A stretch of 64,000 bases of DNA from Poronia punctata (Eukaryota; Ascomycota; Sordariomycetes; Xylariales; Xylariaceae). Shown here piece by piece: positions 9,817 to 23,220 of this stretch. The translations under genes were made by a program, and so were the position numbers. The first letter of the stretch is position 1. Every line of letters begins with the position of its first letter. The notes under the pieces were generated by a model, which was given only the letters and a program-made list of their open reading frames with translations, did no database searches and was not told where the DNA came from. Location of the stretch: contig MU401556.1 in NCBI GenBank assembly GCA_022579005.1, positions 62,001 through 126,000 of the forward strand, written 5' to 3'.

Positions 9817-10968
9817 TTGATGTTTTCTCGATGAAATATTCTTCATGCGGGAGATCATCCCACTGCATCACACCAACTCAATCACCATCCCAAACACCCA
9901 TCGGAATGATTGTACACACGAAAACCTACAGATGATTATGGCATTTTCCCAGGAGTCTACGGGGCGACCGCGATCGAGTCGGCGGGGCGACAGATAAAAA
10001 AGCAAGGCGTTCCGGCATAAAAAGCAGCATTTGATTTTTAATAGAACTTTTAGAGTTTCGCCGGTCTTTTGATTCCCTCTCTCTAGGCAATCAAAGGACC
10101 GGCCATTAGAGAATGATAGAGATATAGACGGTTTACAACTGTATAGAACTAGTAATATCTAAATCACTCTCCATCACTATCATAATCCTCCTCCATATTG
10201 AGTGATTGAACGTGTCAACTGTTAGATTAAGGATCATTCAGTTTTATACTTTAATCTTTCGGGTACCTAGATGACAGCGGCACGTTTTCAAACTGTATGT
10301 GTACATCCATATGGTACGGGCCGGCTTAAGGTTAAGCGGGTTCCTCCCGGATCCCGATGGGCCGTTTACCTAGCCTTATCTCCGTCGCCCAACTTACCTC
10401 TTTACAAACCGATCTTGCGAATTGTTTGATTACCTACCTACCTACTGTCTATCTTCCAACGATAGATACTACGTAATAACGCTTCTTCCTCGGCTATTGC
10501 AAAACGCCAAGATACGATGAAGGAAGTAAAATCTCACTCCCTGCCGCGTCATCTTACCGGACCCCGCTCCTAATTTACTTATCCGCGCTACAATGACGTA
10601 TAGGTACTTGGAAGTGAGAATCGAATTTGATTTATATCTTACGGGGATGAGGAGTTAGTTGTGTTTACTAGATTGAAATGATATATACCTACACTACAGG
10701 ACGATTATGTGTGTGTGTGTGGATGTGTGTGTATATATATATATATGTGTGTGTGGGTTATATGTCGGTATCGTATATACATGTACTATCCCAGGCAATG
10801 TTTCGAAGTGCGTTGAGAATATTCACACATATAGCCCGGGAAGTGCATGTCCACAGAAAATAAAGATTTAGGTTAGGTTAGGTCAGATATTTTCTTGATA
10901 ATCACGAGATCACAACCGCTACAACTATACTCCTCCGTGAGTTCTAGGTACTTACCTACGAGTTGGAA
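9817..10968. other. Intergenic (convergent 3' ends)
   Basis: 1.15 kb between the PRELI stop and the 3' end of the minus-strand glyoxalase-fold gene. No coding frame. It contains CTACCTACCTACC-like words (10433-10446), a GT/TA microsatellite (10708-10756) and TTAGG-like words (10869-10881). Confidence 0.5.
10708..10756. repeat. (TG)n/(TA)n microsatellite
   Basis: Alternating TG then TA then TG units, read directly. Such purine-pyrimidine alternation can adopt Z-DNA and is often length-variable. Confidence 0.9.
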
Positions 10969-11400
10969 TCAAACAGGCGACCGCATATTCGCCAAAACAA
11001 CCCTATACCCATCATTATCCTCAAACGTCATCCCACAACGATCCCAATACGGATTCCAACTGTCAACAGCCCCGAACCCTGCCCCGCGCATCCGCGCAAC
11101 TGCCTGTTTATACAGTGTCTCGTCGGGCAAGTAGAAGACGAGAATATTCTCTTTTGTAGGGGCGCGGCCTACGGCGGGATGTGTGGGGTTTTGGGTGAAT
11201 TCGAGATGATGGCCGGCTGCGCCCGGTTGTAGGGATAATAAGACACCGTCGAAACCGTCGTGGTCTTTGAAGGATCCTGTTTCTACGAAGCCTAGACCGG
11301 CGGTGTAGAAGGGTAGGAGGGCGGCTATGGAGTCTGTTGGACGGGCTATGCGGAGGATGGGTTGGGTTTTGGATAGAGGGCTTGGGGTTGGGGATGACAT
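10969..11400 (-). CDS. VOC-superfamily (glyoxalase/bleomycin-resistance fold) protein, YycE-like
   Basis: A frame of 143 codons from ATG 11400 (MSSPTPSPLSK) to TGA 10969. An upstream in-frame ATG at 11535 would add a Lys-rich unconserved stretch, so the inner start is preferred. The N-terminal half has RIARPTDSIAALLPFYTAGLG and FKDHDGFDGVLLSLQ (parts quoted) and the metal-site-like HHLEFTQNP. The C-terminal half has ILVFYLPDETLYKQAV and NPYWDRCGMTFEDNDGYRVV. This paired beta-alpha-beta layout is the VOC fold and closely matches the bacterial YycE-type single-domain proteins known to me. The substrate is unknown; candidates are small-molecule detoxification or isomerisation. No targeting signal. 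Converges with the PRELI gene. Confidence 0.85.
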   Translation of the reverse strand: MSSPTPSPLSKTQPILRIARPTDSIAALLPFYTAGLGFVETGSFKDHDGFDGVLLSLQPGAAGHHLEFTQNPTHPAVGRAPTKENILVFYLPDETLYKQAVARMRGAGFGAVDSWNPYWDRCGMTFEDNDGYRVVLANMRSPV

Positions 11401-12539
11401 TTTTTTATGTTGTTGATGGGGGGGTTTTTTTTTTTTTGGATCTCGAGATAGATGGTCTGGTTTTCTTTGAAGTGAGAGAGGGAAGAAGTTTGGTTGTGAT
11501 GAATGATAATCTGATGGCGAGGTGAGGTGAGTCACTTACAAGTTACAACTGAGCTGAGCTGAGCTGACTAATAACAAGACCTAGGTTAATCGTATTTGCG
11601 CTCGTGACACCGGTCGGAAGTAGCGACTCTGCTGTCCGAGATTTCTTTTAATTAAGTAGGTACGCCTCGTGGCAAGTAGGTAGGTTGATAACTTATTAGT
11701 CCGACTCTTTGTGTGTCTGTTCTGAGCAGACTGCTCAGAGCAGTTAATGCCTTTGTTTGCGATTACCTATCCAGGTACTATACCACAACCTGCTGCTAGG
11801 TAGGCTCAGCAAATCGTATGTGGGAACTTCGATATCTTCAGTCGACTAAATGCTGAACATAAAGATGAACTTTGATTTTGACGTCGGGGCTCGATTCCAA
11901 CGAATAAATTCTGTATACAAGTGAGCAACATTGCCAAGTTCTTTTCCGGTATATCTATATCCGAATATCCGTGGATTCTGATGTGATGCGGCTGTATATT
12001 CCTAGTTCTTATAGCTCCAGGAGTTTTTGTCGCTCAAGAATAGAACTACCTTTTATTGTTTAACTTGGTATACTATGATATATGATCAAATATGTGATTT
12101 GATATGTCTGATTTCAGTAGAGGCAGGAAATATAGAGTAGGTAAGGTACCTGGTATGATTCTAGAACGTTGGAGCCGGTGGGCAAGTGAGAACGGCTGGC
12201 ACTCAACTGGTGGATTTCAAGGTTGCATTTTCAGCAATGTCGCGGTACTTCCTACGCGTCAAGAAAAAGACGAAAGAATCGACGGCTTGCAACGGGCATA
12301 AGCCTAAATTTACTAGCTCGATTTGGTAGGCAGAACACGAAGCGTAAGACGACAGTCATCATCCAAATCACCACATTACCGTCTCTATGCGGGGTAGTGG
12401 TATCTTTTCGAGGGGCAATGTGCCGTTTAGAAGCATTAATATTCATGTTCACATCCGGGGACTGTCCTTAGCTTCGCTGCCACGGCCACGAACAACGCCA
12501 TCTGTATCAATAAGGAGTCTCAGTTACACCCGAACCATC
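11401..12539. other. Intergenic between divergent genes
   Basis: 1.1 kb between the glyoxalase-fold gene (minus) and the aminopeptidase (plus), probably holding both promoters. Repeated TGAGC words lie at 11551-11566 and TAGGTA words at 11656-11690 and 11801-11806. An upstream ATG in frame with the aminopeptidase lies at 12387. Confidence 0.45.
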
Positions 12540-14819
12540 ATGGCGCCTCGCGACCCTAGCACCCTCGCCAACTACGGCGAATGGCTCACTAAACACACCA
12601 CCGTCAACTTTAATGTCAATTTCGAGAAGCAGCGCCTCGAGGGTTCTGTTCTGTTGGAGTTGGAGTCTCTGACGGACGGGAAGAGCCAAGAGGTCATACT
12701 AGGTACGAGACCATGACGTTCCCCTTTTTCTATAACTTCCCATCTATTTACGCCGGCGTCTATCTATGTCTAATAAAGAATATCATCTACCTACCTATGC
12801 GTGTTTTTCTTGGCCATGCATATAGCCCACATCCCAAGTTCACAATTACGATGAGAGCCCATGCTGACTTCTTACCCCTGAAGACACGAACCATCTGTCC
12901 GTCCTGTCGGTCAAGGGAAACTCGACAGATTTGCAATGGACACTCAAAGATCGGGTTGCTCCTCTCGGCTCACCACTTCACGTGTCTCTGCCACAAGGAG
13001 TACCCCCGGGCGAGGTGTTAAAGTTAGACATTGCTGTCGAGACGACCAAGGACTGCGTTGGCCTCCAATGGATGACCCCGGCGCAGACCGGCAACAAGAA
13101 ACACCCCTATGTCTACTCACAGTGCCAAGCCATCCTGGCCCGTTCCATCTTCCCGTGTCAGGATACCCCGGATGTTAAGTCCACCTTCAGTTTCAACATC
13201 ACCTCGCCACTACCGGTAGTTGCGAGCGGTGTGCCCGTGTCGTCAGAAACACAAGATGGCGACAAAAAGCTGTTCCGTTTCGAGCAGAAGGTGCCGATTC
13301 CTGCCTATCTTTTCGCCTTGGCTTCAGGCGATCTCGAGACCGCTTCCATCGGCAAACGTTCCGTGGTGTCAACGGGCCCAGAAGCTCTCCAAGATGCCAA
13401 ATGGGAACTGGAGGAGCACATGGACAAATTCCTTGAAGTCGCAGAGAAGCTCGTCTTTGACTACCAGTGGGGTCCGTACAACGTTCTGGTACTGCCGCCA
13501 AGCTTTGCGTACGGTGGCATGGAGAATCCCATCTTCACTTTTGCGACGCCTACCATCATCAGCGGCGATCGCCAGAATGTCGATGTCATTGCTCACGAAC
13601 TGAGCCATAGTTGGAGTGGTAACCTCGTTGGATGTGCCTCGTGGGAACACTTTTGGCTCAACGAAGGGTAGGCTTGATGCGCTCGCACTGAACTTGTTTC
13701 TCGTGCTAACATTGTATTGATAGGTGGACTACGTACCTTGAGCGTCGCATCGGGGCTGTCCTCCAGTAAGTTTTAGTATTCTTCTCGGATTCTAGACTTT
13801 TTTTTGTTCTTTTTCCTTGTGTACCTACATCCCCCGGGGGTGCCCTTATACACTCCCATACTAACTGTCATTCTCCACAGCGGCGAACCCCAGTTTGGCT
13901 TCAGCTCCATCATCGGCTGGAAAGCCCTTGGTATGTAAGCCCACTCTTACACTTATGGCCATGAGACTTACACTTGTGAAGAGGATTCGGTAAATCTACT
14001 AGGCGCGGAACACGAGTTTACCAAACTCATCATCAACCACAAGGGCGTCGATCCCGACGATGCATTCAGTTCCGTGCCCTATGAAAAGGGCTTCCATTTC
14101 TTATACTACCTTGACAGACTAGTTGGCCGAGAGCATTTTGACAAGTTTATCCCTCACTACTTCAGGACATGGGCCCGAAAGTCGTTGGACTCTTATGAGT
14201 TCAAGCAGACCTTTTTGGATTTCTTCAATAACTATGGCAACGAAGAAATCAAGCAGAAGATCGCTCAGATCCCTTGGGAAGAACGCTTCTATACACCCGG
14301 ACTGCCGCCCAAACCGGAATTCGACACTGCTTACGTCGACAGCTGTTTAGCTCTCGCCGAGAAGTGGAAACAAGCTGTAAGTGCATGGCCAGACCAATTA
14401 ACCCAATAACAAAAACTGACGGGTGAATGATATAGGACTACCAGCCTAGCCCGAAAGACCTAGAGTCTTTCAATGCAAACCAAGTTCTCGTCTTCCTCCA
14501 GGCTGTCCAGGACTTCTCGACACCCCTAAGCGTCGAGCGATCCAACCTCCTGGGCACTACTTACAACTTCAGCTCATCTAAGAACGTCGAACTGAAGTCT
14601 GCATACTACCTCATCGCTCTCACCGCGGGCGATAGGTCGGTGCTTCCCGGCGTGGTTGATCTCGTTGCTTCGGTCGGCCGCATGAAGTATGTGAGACCTT
14701 TGTATAGGAAGCTCAACCAGCTCGACAGAGATTTGGCCGTGAAGACCTTTACGGAGAACAAGGATTTCTACCCATCAACGACGAAGGGCCAGCTCGCCAA
14801 GGACTTGGGGCTAAAGTAA
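12540..14819 (+). CDS. LAP2: Leukotriene-A4 hydrolase homologue / M1 leucyl aminopeptidase
   Basis: Six exons: 12540-12702, 12884-13667, 13724-13765, 13881-13930, 14003-14376 and 14436-14819, giving 598 residues, close to the family's ~610. All introns have GT...AG ends and restore the frame. Residues 265-269 are the substrate-binding GGMEN. The zinc site is HELSH (292-296) plus E315, 18 residues on (HEXXH-X18-E), with E293 catalytic. The VPYEKG motif with following tyrosines, a proton-donor region in the human enzyme, lies in exon 5. The C-terminal helical domain ends in KDLGLK. Family knowledge: a bifunctional zinc enzyme that trims N-terminal residues and opens LTA4-type epoxides; yeast Lap2 is cytosolic and nuclear. 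The conserved MAPRDPSTLANYGEW start supports ATG 12540. An in-frame ATG at 12387 would add 51 Arg/Ser-rich residues. Confidence 0.93.
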
Positions 14820-16247
14820 GAATATATAGAGGAAACAATGACTATCTAGCATCCAGAAATAGATGCCGTCCATCCTAACTCATATTACTACATCATCTTT
14901 GTCTCGGTAAATGTAACACCAAGTACATTGGTATACGTACTTGGAGCTTATTTGGTCCTTGTGGATGCATGGTACCAACAATGAATATGCGTATCAACTA
15001 GTCATCTTTGCCAGCAAGTGTTCAGATAAATTGGTGCCCAGGTAGTCAGGTAGAGTTGGGTAGCTGTGCAATAAAAAGCAGAAGAACGGTCCCTTCCAGC
15101 AAATATGAAATACGAGTTAATAACGCTAGATGACCTAACCTAGAGAGGTAGCTAAAATACCTACACAAGCATCATCCCCGTGGCCTCAGTACATGTGATG
15201 TCACAAAGTGTCGTAAAGTGACGAGCCAGCGCTGAAACCATAAGCTGCCGCCCAGACTAGCAGACCCTTAGATTTTAATGACTCGATTTCATACTTTACA
15301 AGCTTTATGAAAGAGTTCTGACAAGTTGGGGTTTGCCTGTTAATATGATGACCTTTGGGGAAAACCCCTGATGTTGACACTTGAACTGCTATCAGATCAG
15401 CTCCTCATTCGTCATATTACTGGACCTAGCTGCTGTTTCAGGCACCTGCATCTGCTGTACGCAAATAATTATAGCGGTAAAGCTAGGTACAAGGAAGGTA
15501 CGAACAGGTATCAACTCCTGTAATATGTACGGCAGGTACGGATACTCTTATGTGTTATGTAGCGGGAAATTAATTGAGGGCCTAATCCCAAAGTCGCGAT
15601 CGCGCGTCTCTGCCGAGCTTCTGAATCAATTTGTTAACAACAAGTCGCAAGCAAATTCCCCAACTCTATCCCAGCATATCGCTGAGCCAACCAGTCCCCG
15701 ATTGTACACATTCCCAACCATAGCGACTTGGCATACTAAAAGAATCGCATCAGCAGCCCTATCCGGAGTCGACCGAAACATAAGTACTTTGTCCAGACGT
15801 AAATCATAGTACGTCCATTTGAGCCGAAGGAAAGGAACCCTCTTTGTCGACCGCCTCTTTGCCTTGTCTCGCCTTGTCGGAACCCTCCCAAACCCACCTC
15901 GAAAAATATCGACCCCTAAACGAAAACCAGGCCTTCCCCCGAAATACAGGCCTAGGGCGAGGATGATAAGGAGACAGCGCTGATGCGCTACAAGCCGGAC
16001 TTGTCTTTTTTGGGTGGACTTTGGCTTTGCGACCGATAACGTGGAACTCTCCGCCTCTCCTCAGCCGACCGTATATATCCTTCCCCGTGTGGACAAACCT
16101 CCGAAAGTATTTGGGTAGCCTTGCGGGAACTCTTCGCATGTTGTCTTCGGTACCATCAGTCTGTCGCGACGTTGCGATACTTTATTACCTTTGTTGTTCG
16201 AACTTGTGTGTGTAAAACCGAGGGGCTGACCCCCTCATCTGCCCATC
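14820..16247. other. Intergenic, promoter region of kinesin gene
   Basis: 1.4 kb with no convincing frame. A 142-codon frame at 15381-15809 has no recognisable motif and low coding character. The last ~450 bases are GC-richer and probably contain the kinesin promoter and leader. Confidence 0.45.
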
Positions 16248-19200
16248 ATGGCTCCTGCGGGGGGTGGAAATATCAAGGTGGTGGTGAGATGTCGGCCTTT
16301 CAACAGTCGAGGTAGGTCAATATATGACTCGAGGCCTGGATACAAGCTGCAGCCACACGTCGGTCGCAGACAACTCGAGGTACAGCATACCCTACAAAGC
16401 TTGGACTAACGCGCTCCGCAGAGATCAACCGGGGGTCGAAATGTATCGTGGAAATGAAAAACAACCAGACCATCCTAACCCACCCTTCCGATGGCGCCGG
16501 CAAAGGACAAAAAGATCTCGCCTCCAAGACATTCGCCTTCGACAGGTCGTACTGGTCCTTCAACAAAGACGATCCAGATTATGCCGGCCAGGAAAACCTG
16601 CACAACGATCTTGGAAAGCCTCTCCTGGACAATGCGTTTCAGGGATATAATAACTGTATTTTTGCCTATGGTCAGACGGGTTCCGGCAAGTCGTACTCGA
16701 TGATGGGCTATGGCAAGGAATATGGTATCATTCCCAAGATTTGTCAGGATATGTTCATGAGGATCTCCGAGATGCAACAAGACAAGAACACGAGGTGCAC
16801 CGTCGAAGTCTCATATCTCGAAATTTACAACGAGCGAGTCAGAGATTTGCTGAATCCGTCGACCAAAGGCAATCTAAAGGTCCGAGAACACCCCTCCACC
16901 GGTCCGTATGTCGAAGATTTAGCCAAGCTCGTGGTGGGAAGCTTTCAGGAAATCGAGAACTTGATGGACGAGGGAAACAAGGCCAGAACGGTTGCGGCGA
17001 CCAACATGAACGAAACGTCGAGTCGAAGTCACGCTGTCTTCACCTTGATTCTCACGCAAAAGTCGTACGATACCGATACCAAGATGGAAATGGAGAAACA
17101 GGCGAAAATCAGCCTGGTCGATCTTGCGGGCTCGGAACGAGCGACGTCGACGGGCGCCACGGGTGCGCGTCTCAAAGAAGGTGCCGAAATCAATAGATCA
17201 CTCTCTACTCTCGGTCGTGTGATAGCAGCGCTGGCCGACCTATCCACCGGAAAGAAGAAGAAGGGACCTGGCGGGACCGTTCCGTATCGAGACAGTGTCT
17301 TGACATGGCTACTCAAAGACTCGTTAGGTGGTAACAGTATGACGGCTATGATAGCAGCAATTAGTCCAGCTGATATCAATTACGATGAAACTTTGAGTAC
17401 ACTGCGCTATGCCGACTCTGCTAAGCGAATCAAGAATCACGCTGTCATCAACGAGGATGCCAATGCCCGCATGATAAGAGAGCTCAAGGAAGAGCTCGCC
17501 GTACTGCGAAGTAAACTGGGTGGAGGCGCTGTCGGCGGAGTAGGCGGTATCGGCGGTGTGCCTGTCCCGCCCGAAGAAGTGTATGCTGAAGGCACGCCTT
17601 TGGAGAAGCAGATCGTCAGCATCACACAAGCCGACGGTTCCGTCAAGAAAGTATCGAAAGCCGAGATTGCAGAGCAGCTCAGCCAGAGCGAGAAGTTGCT
17701 GACGGACCTTAACCAAACATGGGAAGAGAAGCTGCAGAAAACGGAAGAGATTCACAAAGAACGCGAGGCTGCGTTGGAAGAGTTAGGCATCAGCATCGAA
17801 AAGGGATTTATTGGATTGCACACTCCCAAGAAGATGCCACATCTGGTCAACTTGTCGGACGACCCGTTACTGGCAGAATGCTTGGTCTATAACCTCAAAC
17901 CGGGAAAGACGACAGTCGGCAATGTGGACTCGAACGCCGAGCATCAAGCCAATATCCGTCTTAACGGCACCCGGATTCTCCACGACCATTGCTCCTTCGA
18001 CAACGCGATGGATGGTATCGTCACGATAACGCCAAGCGAGGGTGCGTCGATCATGGTCAACGGAAGAAGGATTGCCGAGACGACGCGGTTGCATTCTGGT
18101 TATCGAGTGATCCTGGGCGATTTCCACATCTTTCGATTTAATCACCCAATGGAAGCGAAAGCGGAACGGGACGAGAACAGACAAAGTCTGCTTCGTCATA
18201 CCGTGACGGCTAACCAGCTGCAGAGTATGTCACCCCGCCCCGGTCATGACCGGACCATAAGCAAAGCTGGGTCCGAATTCGGGGACAGCCGTCCCGACTC
18301 TCCCGCCGCATCGGGCCGGGAGGGGCGGGACTCTGATTGGTCATTCGCGAGGCGAGAGGCGGCCGGGGCCATTCTAGGCACGGACAAGAATTTGCAAAGT
18401 CTAACGGACGAGGAGTTGAATGCTCTTTTCGAAGATGTCCAGCGCGCCAGAGCCGAGCGGGTTAATGAACGCGAGGACAACGACGACATGGAATCAAACG
18501 TGTCTTATCCCCTTCGCGAGAAGTACATGTCAACAGGTACAATCGACAACTTTTCACTAGACACGGCCTTGACCATACCCTCGACACCGAAAGCAGGCGA
18601 GGATGAGCGACTCCGCGACATCCGGGAGAACATGCAGTCTCAATTCGAAAAGCAAAAAGGAGAATACCAAGATCAACTTAAGCATGCCGAGGCAGCAAAC
18701 GTCGAGGTCGAGGAGATTAAGAAAGAAAAGGAGAGGATGGAAGAGACGCTGGTTAAAATCAAGGCCGATATGGAGAAGCAGCTAGCAGTCCAGAAGAAAG
18801 AGTTTGAAGCCAAGATCGAGAAACTAGATCCTCTAAAGAGGCCGAAAGCGAAGCCCCAGCTCTCGCCACAAGAGATACAACAGGCCAAGAAGGCGGTACA
18901 ACATTGGAGAGGCCGGCATTACGTGCAGATGGCCGAGGCCGTGCTTCAACACGCGGCAGCGTTGAAAGAAGCTCAGATTATGAGCGAAGAATTAGGAGAA
19001 AACGTGGTGTTTCAGTTCACAGTGGTTGACCAGGGCCACGCACTTTGCTCGTCTTACGACATGGTTCTTAATGATGTCTCAAACGAGGACGACATTGCGC
19101 TCGAGCAAGCGCCCAAACCCTGCGTGGGTGTACGCGTGGTGGACTACAAGAATTCGGTGGTCCACCTGTGGAGTCTGGAGAAGCTTCACGACCGTGTTCG

Positions 19201-21667
19201 ACAAATGCGCCAGATGCATCAGTACTTGGATCAACCAGAGTACTCCCAACACTTCAAGCTCGAGAACCCGTTCGTCGAGGGCTGTATGCCCGAGTATTCC
19301 CTAGTCGGCGAGGTCGACGTGCCCCTACGAGCTGTTTTCGAGAGCCGAGTACAAGACTTTACTCTAGACGTGTTATCACCTTACACGTCACATGTCATCG
19401 GAATCATCAAGGTCTCACTCGAGCCTTCCAGTGCCAGGGCGCCTTCGAGCACGTTGAAGTACAACGTGGTGATGCACGACATGGTTGGCTTTGCCGAGCG
19501 AGAAGGCACCGACGTACACGCGCAGCTCTTCATTCCAAGTGTATCGGAAAACGGAGTAGCGACGACACAGATGATCAAAGGTTTTGACGAGGAACCGGTA
19601 CGATTCGATAGCGTTCATAGTATGAGCGTGCCCCTATTCGGACCCCGGGACATCAACCTCAGAATTGCCATATTCGCCAGGGTCACGTGGATGCATCTCG
19701 ATAAGTTGCTTAGCTGGGACGAGATGCGTGACGTGGCACCGGGAGTGGATGACAAGCCCAAGGGTGCGCGCATCAGCGAGTCTCAGTTCTATAAGTCGGA
19801 GAAACATGACATGTTGGCCCGGGTGCAGATCCTGGAGATGAATGAGGATGGCGAGTACATGCCAGTTGAGGTCACGCAGACGAGCGAGCTGGACATCGGC
19901 ACGTTCCAACTACACCAAGGTATACAAAGACGTATAGCCGTCAACCTATCTCACAGCTCCGGCGATGCTCTACCATGGGACAATGTCAGCTCAATGAGGG
20001 TTGGCAAAGTGCAACATGTGGACCAGTCGGGCAAGGTACCCGACATGGGCTCGCCCACTCCAGATATCCCTCTGAGACTGGGTGGCAAGCCGACTTTTCG
20101 CCAAAATGCCAACGGAACGAGGAGTGTGACGATATCCGGTCATTGGGACTCCAGTTCCCACGATTCACTCCTACTCGACCGTGTTACTCCGGAAAAGTAC
20201 AAGGTCCAGTTGACCCTCTCATGGGACATCGTGGCAGATAATCTCGCCGAGCCGATGAGATTCTCTACTCACTTTTACTGTCAAATTCTTGGCAGATCAT
20301 ATGTTCGACAAACTTCAATGCTCTCGGCCCTATGGCAACATGTCCGAATCGTTCACTCCTCGACAACGATATTTTCGTTGGGACTCAAGCCAGCACCTAT
20401 CAAACACGCCGGTGACTTGTGGAGAATGAACAGTCAGCATGATTACGTAAAAGGCGAAGAGAACTTGACCAACTGGAGTCCAAGGGGAGTATCCCTGATA
20501 AGAGATTATATTGCGGCCAAGAAGAGGAAGAGATTACTTGCGGATGTCGCCGCTGCTCAACTCTGGCTGAAGAAGATTGGTCTACCCGAGCCTAGGAATA
20601 AAGCAGGCGAAGGTGACGAACAATCAGAAGAGGATCTCTCGCCGATTAAGGTCCATGATGATGACGATTCGATCAATGCCTTGCTGAACGATACACCCGA
20701 AACCTCGCGCCCCTCTACACCTAACAAAGCTACTGATGGGGATGACGATCTAGGGTCTGGCGAAGAAGGGGAAAGGACAGAAGGTGGGGAGAATCAGGAG
20801 GCGTCAGATGATCAAGAGACTTTAGTGGCCCCGGAGACTTTAGAAGAGACTCCAGAAAATGCACAGCCAGAGGAGGCTATCGAAGAGAAGCCCAAGCCCG
20901 AATACAGTGAAGAGGAAAGCGCAATCCTGTCAAAGTGCATCGATTTATGGAAACGGTATCCAGACCCAGTTTTCAACATCTTGAGTCCGACCAATACATC
21001 CCCTCCGGAGAACGGAATCGCGCCCGAATCACCGGCCCCGCCAAAACTCATCGCCACGGTAATCCGAGTGCCGAAAAACCCATCAGTTCTCAAAGGAGGC
21101 TACCTCTTAGTACCAAATAGCGATTCGACCAAATGGGTAAAGCGATTCGTCGAGCTCCGACGACCATATATGCACATCCACAACGTCACAGACGGAGACG
21201 AGATCGCCATCGTCAGCCTTCGCAATTCGAGAGTAGACAGCCAGCCGGAAATCATGGGCTTATTCGGTGGACACGCACAAGGACACGCTATTGATGACGA
21301 CGATAGCATTATGGACCCAGACATGTCTATCACCTCCAACAGCAGCTTCCAACCAAGTCATCGCCGAACAAGTTCAGGAAGAATGATATCCTCCATCTGG
21401 TCAGGGAACCAGCCAGGACCAGGACCAAGTCTCGCCGATCTAAACGAGCGCTATCACGTCGGTGTATTTGCCGTTTATGGAACGGATAATACCTGGCTCT
21501 TTGCAGCTCGTAGCGAACGCGAGAAATTAGATTGGATCCTGAGGATTGATCAGAGTTATTATTCTGGTGGCGGTGGTAGTGGTGGGGGGAGTAGTGGTGC
21601 AGTTAGTCCACAACCTACTAGATATACAACGACGACGATGACGACTTTTGGGTCATCGTCATCATGA
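16248..21667 (+). CDS. uncA: Kinesin-3 motor, UNC-104/KIF1 family
   Basis: Exon 1 is 16248-16311 (MAPAGGGNIKVVVRCRPFNSR) and exon 2 is 16422-21667, giving 1769 residues. The N-terminal motor has the P-loop GQTGSGKS (105-112), switch I NETSSRSH (218-225) and switch II DLAGSER (255-261), then a neck and coiled coil. A kinesin-3 FHA domain spans about 500-597. Further coiled coil lies around 740-830, followed by KIF1B/DUF3694-type regions, an acidic linker (about 1395-1500), and a C-terminal PH domain (about 1575-1740) starting LKGGYLLVP. The tail is Gly/Ser-rich. Family knowledge: a plus-end microtubule motor for vesicles and early endosomes, with the PH domain binding membrane phosphoinositides; in hyphae it supports polarised transport. 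The motor sits at the N-terminus as in all UNC-104 proteins. The first 21 codons lie across an intron and are needed to complete the motor's first strand. Confidence 0.96.
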
Positions 21668-23220
21668 AAGAAGTAAAAAGGCGGGGAAAAATTAAATAAA
21701 TTTTCTTCTTCTTCTCGACGACTTATATATATTAAAATTCTTTTCTATATACCTAACCAGGTACCTAACTTACTTGCTTGGACAATTTTGCTTTTTACGT
21801 ACTTACTTACTTACTTACTATCGCAACGAAGGTCATGACAGACGTACAGACAGTATTTAGATGAAATTCAAATCCAAATCCAAATCACTCTCATCATCTT
21901 TTTTTTTTTCAAATGTTACGAGGCTTTTAGATTTAGAGATTCCTTCCTGCTTACTACATAGGTCGGTTAAGAAAGAATAGAGTTAAAGAGGATTTTATAT
22001 ATATATATACCCCCCCCCCCCCTGTTTCTCTGTTCTTGTGCGCAAGCCGAGTTTAATAGTTACTGTTTATTTAAATTTGGTGATAGAGAAGATATAAAAG
22101 AAGAAGAAGAAAAAAGAAAAAAGAAAGAAAAAGAAGAAAAAGAAGAAAAAGAAGAAAAAGAAGAAAAAGAAGAAAAAGAAGAAAAAAAAGAAAAAGAAAA
22201 GAAAAGAAAAGAAAAAAAGGAAAAAGAAAGAAAAAAGAAAAAAGAAAAAGAAAAAAACTCAAGACTATGCCTTTTCTTCTTCGCATTATTGATCAGATAT
22301 TTCTTACTTTAGTAGTTCAAGTAGCCTAACCTACCTACCTAGGTAAATAGAAATTATACCCTCCTACTTACTCTCCCTCTTAAATACCGTTTTGTTTTTT
22401 TGTTTTTTTTTGGTGTATTTCCTTCAATTTTAATCTACAAGTTGAGTTGAATCTAAGATTACCTTAGGTAGATACAAAGTCAGTTCAGTCGACTATCTAA
22501 TATAAACCACGATCCTGACGGAGAAACTTCCAACTTTTCCCTATTTTTAATCCTCGAGAGTCGAGACCGATGTCAAATGAAAAGGAAAAGGGAATACGTT
22601 CACAGAGTACGTAGAAGAAGAAATTTAAAGTCATGTCTGTCTGTTCGTCTGTCTCTTGACCATTTCCATCTCTGGTCTCTCTACTACTATTACACAAGTT
22701 TCAAAAAAGTGAAAAACCGACACCGACAAGAAATTCGTCTCTCAGTAATACAAGGCAAGGTCTGATTTCCCGCTCCCTTATTCCCGTTTCCCATTTCCAT
22801 ACCCCCTCCCCCTTCCACAATAATGCAATGCGATTTATGCGACATGGTGAATTTTTGCGACATCCCCCACCCCCCCTTAATTTCTCGACACAGTTGTTAG
22901 TCTGTGGTTGGTTGTTGTTCGCATCTCTCTCTCGAACATAAATAAAGGGGGAAAGCGGTTGTCGAAAATAGTGACATCAGTTCGCGAAATCTTTTGGTTA
23001 TACACGCATGGTATGATTACCATGTAAAACAAACGGAAAAAAAAAATTAACAGAAGACTCCGGCTGGTCATGCTACTGCTAGACAACAGCAATTCGGTTC
23101 TGCGCATGTTCCAAACTTTCGAGTCTAGTCCAACGACTCCTAGTTAGACGTCTAACTAGGATTAGCAGCCCGGTGTAACTAGACACGGCGTCCAGGACAA
23201 GAAATAGACGCATGACACAT
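21668..23220. other. Intergenic between convergent genes, low-complexity rich
   Basis: 1.55 kb between the kinesin stop and the 3' end of the PNUTS-like gene. No coding frame. It carries (CTTA)n near 21798-21819, an (AT)n plus C13 run (22010-22022), a 162-base purine tract, and poly-T runs at 22397-22412. Confidence 0.6.
22096..22257 (+). repeat. 162-base uninterrupted purine tract (GA-rich)
   Basis: Every base from 22096 to 22257 is A or G, largely GAAGAAAAA-type units. Mirror-symmetric purine tracts can form triplex (H-DNA). It lies between convergent 3' ends. Confidence 0.95.

Noticed and set aside
15381..15809. 142-codon plus-strand frame upstream of the kinesin
   Set aside because: No recognisable motif; composition resembles spacer.
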